Part shown: piece by piece, positions 1 to 11,962 of the stretch | How positions within the stretch are numbered: position 1 is the first letter of the stretch | Layout: each line of letters begins with the position of its first letter | NCBI GenBank assembly: GCA_004194705.1 | Contig: SADC01000275.1 | Span: 1 to 64,000, forward strand | Source: Ditylenchus dipsaci | Taxonomy: Eukaryota; Nematoda; Chromadorea; Rhabditida; Anguinidae | Reading direction: 5' to 3' | Length of the DNA stretch: 64,000 nucleotides | The notes under the pieces: generated by a model | Told to the model about the DNA's origin: nothing | Database searches by the model: none | What the model saw: only the letters and a program-made list of their open reading frames with translations | Program-made: the position numbers and the translations under genes

Positions 1-252
1 ACTGGGGCCTACCGCATAAATGAGCTCTGGTATGCATGCTTTTCATGCATCCAGAGTCCCTTTCGAGTGATTTGTGTCTAAGGTATTGTGTGTGCGCATC
101 TCAACTCAAGCCCCCAAGCCCCCTGCGCCCCCTTCGGGGGCGCAGGGGGCTGAGAGTTAGAGATGCGCGCACTCACTTACCTTAGACATGATTCCGAGAA
201 GTACTCTTGATCAAAAAATGCGTATAGAGTCTCTTTTTGCCAACAGCCCAGT
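1..252. repeat. Hairpin repeat module, copy A
   Basis: The segment starts ACTGGG and ends CCCAGT. Its centre is a GC-rich stem built from CCCCTGCGCCCCC / GGGGGCGCAGGGG around TTC, inside a longer pairing of CTAAGGTA with TACCTTAG. The same module recurs at 4372-4606 and, inverted, at 60635-60860. There is no coding capacity. It looks like a non-autonomous foldback element. The left boundary coincides with the window edge, so the element may extend further. Confidence 0.7.
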
Positions 253-1339
253 TAAAAAACATGGTGAGGCAGTCGAAGAATACATATATTTACTTTCTAT
301 GTTTTACCATAAAAAGTGGCCCTATTATTCCTTTCCCTCCAATAAGCCTTAATCCCTTTAAATTCAAAAGGCGCAATTTAAATTTTTCAAATTTTGACTC
401 AAAAACCATATACCCCCCCCCCCTGTGGTTTGAAAAAAAATTTTTTTTACTTTACGGAAACGATTGTAAATTCGCGCCTAAATCGGGGTCGAGAACACGA
501 ATATGCAAGCGGTTTTAAAAATTCACCTCGAAAGTGGTCAGCCGTGGGGGGCCAAGTAAAGTGTTACCGAGGTCAGTTTATCAAATTCGTTCCTATCCAC
601 TTTTCAGATATGACTGCAGTCAAGAAAGTAGAACACGCGCAGTTTTCGTCCATCTTCGTCATTGAGGTCTGGAGTTTGCGCTAATCAGGCAGCTGTTCGG
701 AGTGGCAAGGAAAATGTCAGCCATGTGGTTCGTCAATTCAAGAAACTGGCGCAACAAGAATCCGTTATAGTTATCGTTTCTGTCGTCTTGTTAACAATTT
801 TTTGTGCTTGTAAGTAAATAAAGTCTGTTTTACTGTCTTACAATGGCTTCATTGAGGACGTTTCCGGGGGTTGCCACCAAAAATTCGGAACGGGCCGCGA
901 GGGTTACGCTGACCGATTGGTTTTTTAATGTTAACGTATTTTGACACACCTGGCAGCCCTTATTCCCTTTAAACATTAAAAAAAAACTTTAAACGATTAA
1001 TTTTCAACCAAAATTCGACAAAAATTCTACTCAAAATCGGTAATTTCGAGAATTATTCGAAAATTTTTCGAGTTTCGAGTATCGAGTCGAGTACTCGAAA
1101 ATTTCGAGTTTTTGATAGATTTCGAGTCGATTACTCGACAACCCTAGTTACAGGCCACTGAAAGTTTGAAGTTTTTGTGAAAAACGAGTATTTTGCGGAA
1201 AAATTTTTTCTGGTGAGAAACAAATAATTTGCAGTGTATATTGCAGCGATGAGAGAAAAAAATATTATCTTTTAATATTTGTTGTCTCAAGCTGAATTTA
1301 TTCACTCAGTCGTCATTAAGGTTCGATTGATTCATTGAT
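253..1339. other. No gene seen; AT-rich repeat-derived DNA
   Basis: The short open frames here (about 90 codons) have biased composition and no recognisable domain. A poly-C tract lies near 409-422. From about 1030 to 1135 there is a cluster of CTCGA/TTCGAG words forming small palindromes. I see no promoter, RNA gene or exon that I can support. Confidence 0.5.
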
Positions 1340-1825
1340 AAGTCATTCTATTTTCAAAACATTTGTAAGAGGTTGGAGAGGTTAAAGAATATTTGGTTGA
1401 TGATATTTTCGGCGAATTAATTAACAAAGGTGATTTCGATGAAATGTCCAAGAGAGTTATTTTGGCGCCAAAAAAAAAGGTGCGCCAAAAAACAACACAG
1501 TTTTTGATAAACTTGAAAAGAAGGGTCACATTTCGAAAACATAATTGAGTGTAGATAACGTTAAGAGCGAGCAACGAAAAAGCTATATTTAATATCCACA
1601 AAATTTTTGCACTCGATCACAGAATCTGGGCTGCCACCGCACGAGCTGAAGTTTTAAAAAGGCTGTCTTGTTATTTTAACAAAGAATTTGAATCGATCTG
1701 CTGGACTATGCAACGGCACAAGACTTACCGTTTAATTAATGCATAACAATATTGCAAAGACTTCAGATTTTACCGGCTGTTTTAAAACGGTAAAACTTGA
1801 TGTTATATTAAAAGCAGAGTTTTTC
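1340..1825 (+). pseudogene. PIF1-like helicase fragment (Helitron relic)
   Basis: Conceptual translation in the plus direction, with several stops and frame changes, gives VKEYLVDDIFGELINKG, then RVILAPKKK and, near 1610-1735, SGLPPHELKF, KGCLVILTKNLN and AGLCNGTRL. These match the C-terminal part of eukaryotic PIF1-family ATP-dependent DNA helicases, which in animal genomes mostly come from Helitron rolling-circle transposons. The Walker A motif and the Rep nuclease are not present, so this is a 5'-truncated relic. Its 3' end is interrupted by the large foldback that begins near 1829. Frames were read by eye; the LPPH...AGLCNGTRL signature makes the family assignment firm. Confidence 0.75.
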
Positions 1826-1828
1826 AGG

Positions 1829-3312
1829 CTAAACTTTTAAGAGATACAATCTGTAATTTTGGAAACTTTTTGTGGCACCGCTATTTTTTCGACTTTTTTT
1901 TCTACCGCACATGTTATATACTATTTCGATTTCAAATTTAACGCTGAGCAATATGTTCTCAAGTGTCGACCTCAATTTATTCTGAAATGTTGAGTTATGG
2001 CCTTTTTTAGTGAAGCAATTTTTTTTCAATATCCAAAAATTTTCTATTTTCTGAAAATGAATAGAAGTGGGCTGTTGTGATCACACTTATATACACATTT
2101 AAATTCATTCTACTTGGTATGAGTTGCTCTACAAGATGGCTGTGAAAAATTACCATATTATACAAAAAGTTATTGACTTTTAACCAATTTAAAGCAAATT
2201 ACAAATTTTAGACTAAGCTTTTTTTCTTAAAATTTGCTGTTTTATCCGTGTCGCATCCGATTTGGAATGAATTAAATTGCATTTATAGAATATGCGCAAA
2301 AAAACTGCATCTGATATTATCGAACGGGGAACTACTTTATAGGGAGTGCGCATGGTATCTGGACCTCTGAAGTTGGGAAGTCAACCGAATTTTAAGCTAA
2401 AACCACAGGGGGACCAAGGCAAACTTTTTCGAAAAAAATTACGATTACAATCTCAAAATCTGACACCGGATTCGTGTTCAGAATGGTCGATTTGCATGTG
2501 AAAGTGCATTTGCAACTCGAAATTCAATGTCAAATTTTGAATTCCACCCAATACAAAAAAGTAATTAAATCTTTATTTAAATATTTATTGTCAAAAAAAG
2601 AATTTTGAACTTGATGGCATTTTTTGACGTTTATGAGCACATTCACATGCAAATCGACCATTCTGAACACGAATCCGGTGTCAGATTTTGAGATTGTGAT
2701 CGTGAATGTATTTTCAATAAAGTTTGACTTGGTCCCCCCTGTGGTTTTGGCTTAAAATTCGTCTGTTTTGCCAACTTCAGAGCTCCAGATACCATGCACA
2801 CTCCTTATAAAGTAGTTCCCCGTTTAATGCTATCAGATGCAGTTTTTTGTGTAGATTCTGAATATGCAATTGAATTCTTTCCCACATCGGGTGGGACACG
2901 GGTAATTTAATAAATTTTAAGAAAAAAAGCTTGGTCTAAAATTTGTAATTTTGCATTAAATTTGTTAAAAGTTCGTAATTTTTGGTATAATATGGCAATT
3001 TTTCACAGCCATCTCGTAGATCAACTCATACCGAGTAGAATGAGTCTAAATGTGTATATAAGCGTGATCAAAACAGCCCACCTCTATCCATTTTGAGAAA
3101 ATGGGTAATTTTTGGAGGTTGAACTTTACTAAAAAGGCCATAACTGAAAGATTTTAGGACAAATTGTGGCCGACACCTGAGAACATATTGCTCAGCGTTA
3201 AATTTGGAATCAAATAATATATAAAATGTGTGGTAGAAAAAAGTCGAAAAAATAGCGGTGCCAAATTTTCACAAAAAACATCCAAATTACAGATTGTGTC
3301 TCTTAAAGCTTG
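1829..3312. repeat. Large foldback element (two ~730-bp inverted arms)
   Basis: The left arm (about 1829-2570) reappears as the reverse complement at about 2590-3312. For example AGATACAATCTGTAATTT near 1840 pairs with AAATTACAGATTGTGTCT near 3285, and GATGGCTGTGAAAAATT near 2136 pairs with AATTTTTCACAGCCATC near 2998. Divergence is moderate. The centre is an AT-rich spacer near 2560-2600. No protein is recognisable inside. It has inserted into, or lies beside, the helicase relic. Confidence 0.85.
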
Positions 3313-4077
3313 CAAAAAATCAAAATCCTAGTGATTTTGTGGCCTGGATGGACCAGTAACGTTCGCCAAACAATCCTCAAGTGGTTGTAAAAGTGTAGGA
3401 GCTGGCGGTGGTCAAACTTGAAGGAATGGATATGAATAAAGTAGGAATGTATTTTTTAACAGCAAAATCATGGTCCGAGATTAAGAAAAATCGGAAGCGG
3501 GACCGGGAATTTTGAAATTGACAAGACGGATCCCGGCCGTTTCCGTCTCTACCCAAACATCACTATCGGCAACTATAAAAGTTAAATTTTACAAAAACTC
3601 GATCTTAAAATTTAGTCTGAAAAAATGCGTGATTTCGACAGGTTTACAACCTTTTGATTTAAATTTTCGTTATGCGGAATAATCAAATTTTAAAGTCTTT
3701 TCGTTTAAGAGCTATAAAACTCGGCACTTATGTACTTCGGGGGGGGGGGGGGATGGGAGTGGTGGAGGAGGAGGTGGGTAAGGAGGTGGGTGGCTGGTAA
3801 AGTCTTAAACTCAGGCTAAGGCAAGGGTGGGCCAGCATATGCTAGAACGGACTTTCATGTGTTCCCCTGACTACAAAAAAAGTAATAAAAACGGTTTTGA
3901 ATCCGTTCTAATAGACGCTGCCTACCTTTGACTCAGCCGAAGCCCAAAACTTCACCTAGACCCCACCCCCATTTTTCAACCTCCAAAATTTTTTATAACT
4001 TTTTATTAAATATGGATTTTGCTCTCGAACCCTGCCGTTGTATTAGAATAAATACGGTACATAACCCCAAAAATTTG
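3313..4077. other. No gene seen; contains a long G-rich tract
   Basis: There are no supported exons. A run of about 13 G starting near 3740 is followed by GGAG/GGTGG repeats to about 3795, giving strong purine asymmetry on the plus strand and quadruplex potential. Confidence 0.5.
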
Positions 4078-5145
4078 GAACTTGTTTAGTCCGGGGGCGC
4101 ATTTTATATTTGGCGCCACTTGCATATACCCCCCCCCCAATCAACTTTTTTTAAAATGTTCTCAAACATCCTATATCGACCTAAAATCGCCTCAGAAGCT
4201 CAAAAAAGACATTATTTTTGAGTTCTAGTCAATGAAAAATCGAGTTTCTGGACCACCAAAAAGTACCCATTTTGACCATTTTCGAAGAGATTTAAGGCTG
4301 TATTAGGGTGGAAATAGACCAAAAAGGGTCAATTTTGAACAAAAAGGAAGATGTTGAACATAGTTTTGTTGACTGGGGCCTACCGCAGGAATAAACTCTG
4401 GTATGCATACATTTTTATGCATCCAGAGTCACTTTCGAGTGATTTGCGTCTAAGGTACGACCCCAAGCAACCAAGCCCCCTGCGCCCCGAAGCAGGCGCA
4501 GGGGCTTGAGAGTTAGAGATGCGCGCACTCACTTACCTTAGACATAATTCCAAGCAAGACTTTTGATCAAAAATGCATTTAGAGACTATTTTTGCCCAGC
4601 TCCAGTGACCAAAACATGATAAAACAGTTAAAAAGTCGAAATTTAAAAGTGTCCAAAACTCAATTTTTTATTTACCAAAACTCAAAAATAATGTCTTTTT
4701 TGAACTCCTGAGGCGATTTTGAGTCGATATAGGGTGTTTTAAAACACTTTTAAAAAAAGTTGATTTGGGGGGGGGTATATGCAAGTAGAGTCTTATATTT
4801 TTTCGTAAATTATATTTAAAAGTCTTATATACAATTTTTTGATTTGAAAAACGAAAAAAACGTTGTTTCCTAACACTTTCCTGCAAAAAAATCAATTTTC
4901 TGACAGAAAAAAATTGACTAAAATTTGACCAAAATGTTGATTTACCTTGGTCCCCAAGGTAAATCAGATTTCAGTCAAAAATTTTTTTTGTCAAAAAGTT
5001 GAAATTTTATGTGAGAAAGTGTCATTAACAACGCTTTCTATTATTTTTAGCATTAGAAAATTACGTAGAAGACGTTTAAATATGATTTACGAAAATTTAT
5101 GAAATGCGACTCCCCCCCCGGACTAAACAAGTGCCATATGTTCCA
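4078..5145. repeat. Foldback element with TIR around CTTGTTTAGTCCGGGG
   Basis: Left terminal sequence near 4078-4100 (CTTGTTTAGTCCGGGGGCGCA) matches the reverse complement of 5100-5145 (GCGACTCCCCCCCCGG then ACTAAACAAG). Arms include ATACCCCCCCCCAATCAAC near 4125 versus GTTGATTTGGGGGGGGGTAT near 4760. The middle of the element is occupied by hairpin module copy B (4372-4606). No coding sequence is recognisable. Confidence 0.75.
4372..4606. repeat. Hairpin repeat module, copy B
   Basis: Begins ACTGGGGCCTACCGCA and ends CTCCAGT. It carries the same GC-rich stem (CCCCTGCGCC / GGCGCAGGGG) and the same flanking words as copy A, such as GAGATGCGCGCACTCACTTA. It sits at the centre of a larger, unrelated pair of inverted arms. 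Confidence 0.75.
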
Positions 5146-6404
5146 CTCCTTTTATTTTAGCGAGTCACATCTTTCAATGAACATTTGCTTCATCCAAAAA
5201 GTCATGAAAGAAAATATTTTTCGTAAACCATAATCGAAAAAAATAGCTTTAAATCTAATCTTGGATATTTTCCAAAAATCCTTCAAAATATCCAAAAATT
5301 CCATTAATCTTTCCTCCTATTTTAATCCACCCAAACTTCCGGATAGCTGCAAATAGCATTTTTATAAACAGCAAAATTGGCACCACATGAGCAGAAAATG
5401 CAGCAGAAAAAATTCCAAGGTGTCTAGTTTAACACATTTAGCACCCATTGGAATTTGTTTTAAATAGAGAGAGTGCATCAGGACATCTATCAATCTTGCA
5501 TGTACCTAGCTGGTCCACCACCCACAACTCTGAGATATCAGATCCAAAACAAAAACGATGGGAATTGAAACACCTACACAGCAACAACATGTCCACCTGC
5601 TTTTGCTCTAAAATACTTTTTTATGTGTGATTATTACACATGAAATATTTTTTCTATTTGAGGAAATGGCTTGAGGTGAGTGGGAGATGGTGTGACCTTT
5701 GGTTGGATCGGTTCACACATCCTTTTAGTCTTGAAAAACCACAATAAGAACGCAAACTAAATACATATATGTATTTTTAGAGGGAACAAAAAGCACTTAT
5801 CTATAATTTTTTTATATGTGAAGCATGCTTAATATTTGGGAAAACAATAAATATGACCACTCATTTTTATCTTGTTTTTGAACAAAACTGTGGGTTAGAT
5901 ACTAAACATTTAAACTCGTCACTTTTATTGGATGCTTGCAACAAGATAGACAAACAAAAAATAAAAGTGTGGGATGGTAAATAACACAAGTTGGAAGGGC
6001 ATTGAGGGTTTGACGGGTAGAAAAATACAACTAAATAGACAAACACAAATAGTAACCGAAGGCTGAAAAGGAAACAAAAAGAGAACACCTGAAGCCAGCG
6101 AGCAAGATGACAGAAAAAAGAGAGAATTCAAAGTAATAGTTAGATTATGGAAAGGCTAATAAGAGATTACAAGAGACATAACAAAAATGAATACGAGTAA
6201 ATGTAGCAATGGATGTTTTTCAACAACACAATTTTACTAAAAAAAACCAAATTGTCTTATTAAATCATTTCGAATGGAAAAACAAAACTTTTAGTCTAGA
6301 ACGGCTTGTAAAGAGCAAGACCTGGTACGCACCTCCAGGCAGACTTCCAGCTGAAAAATTTGTGCAGCTTAAAGGAGGGGGGAAATCCATTTAGGTTTGA
6401 AAAA
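5146..6404. other. No gene seen
   Basis: Short open frames at 5448-5630 and 5867-6131 have no recognisable domain and hydrophobic or low-complexity composition. I see no exon, RNA gene or clear transposon terminus here. Confidence 0.45.
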
Positions 6405-6438
6405 GTGGTCTCGGTGCGTAGGCGTTTGTGCTTTTAAC
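6405..6438 (+). repeat. 5' part of a tRNA-derived SINE, split by the hAT insertion
   Basis: GGTCTCGGTGCGTAGGCG followed by TTTGTGCTTTTAAC resembles a tRNA D-arm/A-box region. The rest of the same unit resumes at 21473 with the B-box GGTTCGATCCC. The 8-bp CTTTTAAC at 6431-6438 is one copy of the hAT target duplication. Confidence 0.65.
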
Positions 6439-6845
6439 CATGGTTCTCAAAACTACGAAAAATTAAAATTCTACGAAAATTCCACAATTTAAATCGATTT
6501 TGAAAACTACGAAAATTCTACCAAAATTATACGAAAATTCTACGAAAATGCTTTCGTAGAATTTTCGTAGTTTTTTCGTAGAATTTTCGTAGTTTCTCAA
6601 ATGTGCTCGATCTGTTTCTGTTCTAAGTCTTTGGATATTTTGGTTCCTTCTAAGTTTATCGGTTTGGTTCAGGCTTAGAAATGCAGGAAACGCAGTTTGT
6701 GTATCACTCGGAAGATATAGAAAGGCGTACAAAGGTATCCGTATTGTATCAAATTTTTGTTATTGTCTTGTTATAGGTAAAGTTTGATCCTGCAGTCCAT
6801 TCCGTCCAAGAGCTGAAAAGCAAAAAGTTCAAGTTCCAGTTCGAA

Positions 6846-7343
6846 CAGCTGTTGATGGAGGAAAGCCAGCTCCTATGGTAGTGTGCAAAGTCGAAGAATG
6901 TCGAGCTATTTTGAATTGGAACGGAACTTCTATGAGGTCGGTTTTTCAGAGGGTTAATTTTACTGAGTTTTTTGTAGTTCTAGGTATCACGCTAAGTTAC
7001 ATGGGTCAACCGCAAATGGTGCTGGAGAAAGTTTGATGATTCCTTGCTCAAGTTCATTGCTTGCTCTTCTCAGTCGATCAATGTGGTAGTGGACAAATCC
7101 TTTCTCCAGCTTCTAGAGGCTTTCAAAGATACGGTGTAAGACTTGCCTCTCTTTTTGATTTAAAATTCATTTTGACCAAAACTTATTCCAGTATCGAGGA
7201 TTTCAAAAATGGAATTGGAAAGCAAGCTAAAGACTATCTTCCAAGCGCAAATACTATGGTAAAGCGGCTGAATTCTTCTTTGGTAGATGCAGCACAACAA
7301 ATTGGTTGTCTGGTAAAGAATCTCAAATCAGCTGGAGGCGGAC
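6846..7343 (+). pseudogene. hAT transposase, 5' part (BED zinc finger)
   Basis: Exons can be read near 6850-6937, 6985-7129 and 7193-7343. The first junction joins VVCKVEECRAILNWNGTSM to YHAKLHG, a C-x4-C...H-x4-H pattern typical of BED zinc fingers that bind DNA in hAT transposases. Downstream come VVVDKSFLQLLEAFKD and KQAKDYLPSANTMVKRL, matching the region before the hAT catalytic core. Frame changes are needed between exons. The reading is cut at KNLKSAGG by the Polinton and resumes at 19389. The protein would act in the nucleus on its own terminal repeats. Confidence 0.82.
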
Positions 7344-8245
7344 AGTAGTATAGTATTACCATTTCCAGGACGGCCCATATTCCCTCCTCCCAAATTAAAA
7401 AACCCCTTTTTTAAGGGCTTTTTCGACATAAGAAGCGGGAAATTCGCCAATTTGGTGGCAAAAATGCAGAATTTTACCAATTTTGACACCATCCCATTTC
7501 AAAAATTCACAGGACAAAAATTTCCCCCGTTCTCAAACATAAATTATACCTCTTTTTATAGCCCTTTTTAACATAAAAATCGGCAAATTTGAAAAATTGA
7601 CAATAAAAAATTCGAAATTATACCAAATTCGACAAAAAATTTCGAAAAAAGTCAGGACAATAATCCACCCATTTCAATTCAACCGATTTTAAATTTTTAG
7701 CTTCTATTCACACAATTTTTTGCTAAAAAAACGTGTCATTTTCAATTGTAAGTTTTCGTATAAAATGACTCGAATTCCGGCATTTTTTCGACTTTATGTT
7801 TAAAATTTTTATATTTTATAAAGTTTTTCGGCAAAAAGGCTATAAGATATTGGAATAAAGTGTCCGAAAATGTAAGTTTCTAATAAAGAAAAAAGAATGA
7901 TATCATATGGTCTCGACACGATTATCAGTCTTTCGACTCAAAATCGACTTTGATATCATTCTTTTGTCTTTTTATACAAAATATTAATTTATTATTTTTA
8001 GTGCGTTTCCGGGGTCTTATATGGTATATTTTTGTATTTTATTAAAAAAATTAAAAATTTAAATACTTATTAATTTGTTATTTTTTAGATCTACAAGCTT
8101 GTACAATAAGTTTAAATTTTCATTGTATATTATTATTGCTATTAATTTTTTTAAACTTTAGATGTCAAATATGACAAGTTGGTTAATTCTTTATTTTAAA
8201 ATTTTTTAATTTTATTTTTTTATCAAATCGACCGGGGAAATTCGA
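7344..8245 (+). repeat. Polinton left terminal inverted repeat
   Basis: About 902 bp, matching the reverse complement of 18483-19383. Differences seen by eye are mostly homopolymer lengths (GGCCC versus GGCC, TCCCA versus TCCA, TTTT versus TTTTT) with a few substitutions. It contains an internal palindrome, AAAGAATGATATCA near 7892 and TGATATCATTCTTTT near 7951, flanking GGTCTCGACACGATTATCAG. The inner boundary is at GGGGAAATTCGA, only 23 bp from the stop of the polymerase gene. Confidence 0.95.
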
Positions 8246-8268
8246 CAGTCGGAATACTTTATCGATTT

Positions 8269-11200
8269 TTAAATTTCAAAATGATTATAAGCTAAAGTGC
8301 TTATATTATTTTCTAAAATAAATCTTTTAAATTCTGTTTTATTTTCATCGCTCAAAGCGACTTTATTTTGTCGAATCGTATATAAAAATCGATGGCGATT
8401 TTCATCGGTCGACTTCCGAATCAAAAATTGTTCTTTTCGAAATGTTTTATTTTCCAAAATACACCGTTTATAATCGTCAACGGTTAGCGTTTTCACCACG
8501 CTTTTTTTCACACCTTTCGATTTTTTTGTTTCTTCGCTGTTTTCGACTCGAAATGCGTATTGTTTTGGTTTTAACGCGACTATTTCGGTCATTATTTTAC
8601 CGTTAAGTTCGTCTTTAAATTTGCCGATTACTTTTTTATTCAAAATGTCGTATAACGGATGATTTTAGGATAATCGCTAAAGTCGAACCGATCTTTGATT
8701 TCGACTATATCCTGGTAAAAATCATCCGTTTTTATCTCGTAAATCAAACTATCGGTATCCTGATAGCATAAAGTAATATTTTTTTCGTATTTCGGTAACA
8801 TAGCGTCATAATGAAACTCGTACATTAAAAATTTACTCAAATCGAGTATACTAAATCCGACATATATCGGTTTGTTGAATTCTAAGTTAGTTTTATTCAT
8901 CTCAATACTTGTTAAATTTTCGTTTATTATGACGCTATCTTTGAAATGTACTTTTTTAATTAATTTTAACGCACGATTTTCGCTAGTAACTAATTCGATG
9001 TCGACTCGATTTCGAATATTTTCCATAGTTTTACCAAAAACACTATTGTTCATTAATTTGAAAAAATCTTTTTCAAAATCGTTTTTTGCATTTTTCCGCA
9101 AATTTGTATTTAGCGAGATATATTTCGACATCCAGTTCGACTCCCGAAAACTCAAAATTCGGTGAACTTTTTTCAACTTTAGACCTTTTCTAAAGCTTGA
9201 ATTAAGTTTTTATAATGATAGCATATTTTTCTTTGTCGAAAAACGTGTTCATTAATTTCGAAGTTTTTTGATTGTCGACTTCCGTATTTTGGGGGCAAAA
9301 TGGAAAATCGTTGTGTAAATCGTGAATTTCGGCACTATATTGTAAATCGACCTCAAAAATACAACCTTTCCGTTTTTATTCAAATTGTCGACATAATTTT
9401 TAACTTGGTCGAATGTCATATTTTGGTCGAAATTTTTTCCAAATTTCAGTTCGTCGTATGGTAAATTTTGTATCATTGCCCAACCATATAAATTATTCGC
9501 ATCGAGATATACTAAATATTGACTTTCTATTTTAGGGTCGAAATTTTTCATATATTTATTATTAGAGGTCGAATATCGTTTTATAGAGTTAACCATACCG
9601 CCTCGAATCCCTTTTCGATAAATAGGTACATATCATAATTTTTTATCGTTTCTAACCTAATTTCGGTGATTTTTAACATTGCGTCCCACGCTAATCCGGG
9701 TGACGTATAATACGAACAGGGGTCGAGTTTATAGTTTTTTAAGCAAGTTTTTCTAAAAGTTTCGAATACGTCGGCTAACATAAGTACGTCGTTTATCAAA
9801 TATATGTCGGTATAATCGCCTAAATTTTTACACCCGGTTTTTTCGAAAACTTTTTTAGCATACGAATAATCGACCTCGGTACAACTTTTGTTATTAAGTT
9901 GGTCGAAAAAACTGCTTTTTGGTGGCAAATTTTTTCATCATATTTTTTAAAAGAACCATATATTCATATGGATAAACGCCTTTGCGTTTTAAAAGTTCGA
10001 AAAGTTCGACATTTCCGTAAAATTGATTTGTGATTTCGAATTCGTCAATAGATAGATTTTTGCTTAAGGCATCTAAACTTGATGTCATAAACGAAAAGCT
10101 ATCTAAAAATCGAATTTCGTACTTTAATTTCGAATTCGGATTTCGAAGTTTCTTGTAGCTAAAACTGGTATATTTTTGAGAATTGCTGGCTAAAACTGAT
10201 ATGTCGGAAAAATCGATTATTTCTTGCTTTAGTGATCCAAAATGTGTTCGGGATCATAACCTTTAAGGTTATGGAAAAATACCGGTATAAATCGACTTTT
10301 TTTCGCTTTTAAATTGCAGCGATTACATAGTGCACGTCGAAATTTACCAGAAAAATGATCATGATCTCGAACTTTTTGATTTTGAATCGTATATTCTTCT
10401 CGACATTCGGCACAATTTCGACTTTTATCAAAATTTTCTGTTGTTTAGGTGTAAGTTTTTTCATATTCAATCTTCGAGATTGATCAAATAATCGCAAATT
10501 TCGATAATATAATCGTTAAAATGTCGACCTGCGTCATAACCCTGGTAAATTTCGATATCAACAATTTTTCCGTTAAAATCGATCACAATCGCACAAAAAG
10601 CTGATGCTATATGTTTACCGACTTTTTCGGTCCAAGATTTCAAAGAATCTGAACTTGCCGAATCAAATTTTTTAATAATCGACTCAAAATCGGCATAAAT
10701 TACATATGAAATTTTTTGAGTTTTTTGAATATTTTTAAAATAAACATAATCTTCTTTCGGTTCGTGATATACAACCGGATCATTTTTTGAACAATCGATT
10801 ATATGTTGGTCGTATTTCGACTTTACGGTATAATATCCAAAACATCGTCGACAAATAAATTTTTTGTTATCTTGTGAAATTTCATTACTTAACAGTCGAT
10901 TTATGTTTTTGATATAAGTATAGTGTGAATTATCACCATCTTTTATCAAAACAGGTCGACTATCCGATCTTCGGATATAACTTTTTGCTTCGATATGTAT
11001 ATCGGAATAATCGATTTTTCTTTGTTACTAAATACGTTTACTATCAAATTGTTAAGTTTCTCGAACTTCGGAATATCGCTTATTTTAACCGGAAAATTGA
11101 TGTTTTCAAAATTTAGCTCATTTTCAAATTTTTGTAGTGTGTTACTCGTTCTGGGTGTACTTCAATTTTTTTTTAATGCAGCTAGAATCGAATACAAAAA

Positions 11201-11808
11201 GCATTTTTCATCATTATTTTTAACATTTATGATAGCGCGCTTATTTTTTATCCATTCTGGTAACTCGATATACGAACCACCTCGGTACGGTTTATACACA
11301 TTTTGCGACATAAGTAAGTTAATTGGTCGTAAAAATGACCATTCGGAACCTTGTTGAGCTAACTTTCGATTTTATCATGAATTTCGGAACAAGCGTTTTG
11401 AAAATATATAATCGGATCATCTTCTTGCAAAAATTCTACAGTTTTAGTTCGAACATATAAAAGCGAAATTTCGTCACATCCGGGTTTCTCCATTTCAAAT
11501 TCGAGTGTTAGTCCGATTTTTACATTTTTTCGAATATTTGAAATCACTTGATTTTCAATTTTATTCAAAAATTTGTCCAAATCTTTAATTTGGTGTTCAT
11601 TATCAAATACAATTTCGCGGGTTACTTTTTTGAATTCTTTGTACGATTCAAAAATAGATTTTTTAAACGGGAAAATTTCGCTCATTACAATTTCAGGTTC
11701 GACTTTTTTAATTTTTAATTTCGAAGTCTCGGGTAATTCGACATTTTGATTCGAATTTTGTAAAATTTCGATAAGTTGTGACTTTGTCAACTTTTTACCT
11801 CGGTACAT
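8269..11808 (-). pseudogene. Protein-primed family B DNA polymerase (Polinton POLB)
   Basis: This enzyme replicates linear virus-like DNA from a protein primer. The minus-strand reading is about 1180 codons, the normal length, broken into at least eight frames. In order it shows an N-terminal SAP-like segment (YRGKKLTKSQLIEIL), the conserved GGSYIELPEWI and NDEKCFLYSILAAL region near 11270-11170, a Cys-pair segment (CRRCFGYYTV...C), the exonuclease motif YVIYADFESI, LVYLDANNLYGWAM (Pol A-type motif), KLMNNSVFGKTMENIRNR (motif B) and CYQDTDSLIYEI (motif C with the catalytic DTD). The breaks near 9597 and 9360 each look like one base lost from a homopolymer. It is therefore either decayed or a good gene in an indel-prone assembly. 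Confidence 0.93.
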
Positions 11809-11962
11809 TTTTTTATTTTTAATTTCGAAACTTGGGATCTTAAATTATCTCGTGAAAGTTTTTCAAGACAATTCATTTTGGATAATTTATATGTCAAAAA
11901 ATTTCCATACAAATTTAAAAATGAATTTTCAAAAAATTTCAATAAAAAATTTTAATTTTTAA
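11809..11962. promoter_or_regulatory. Divergent intergenic region between POLB and the DUF8207-like gene
   Basis: A 154-bp AT-rich gap separates the minus-strand polymerase start at 11808 from the plus-strand start at 11963. It is composed largely of A/T runs such as AAAAATTTCC and must hold both promoters if the genes are expressed. No discrete box can be assigned with confidence. Confidence 0.4.

Noticed and set aside
1829..2029. 66-codon minus-strand frame near the helicase relic
   Set aside because: It lies wholly in a foldback arm, and its mirror in the other arm is not open.
7440..7800. Open frames within the Polinton TIRs (also 19002-19277)
   Set aside because: They are AT-rich translations of the inverted repeat, without a domain, and Polinton TIRs are non-coding.
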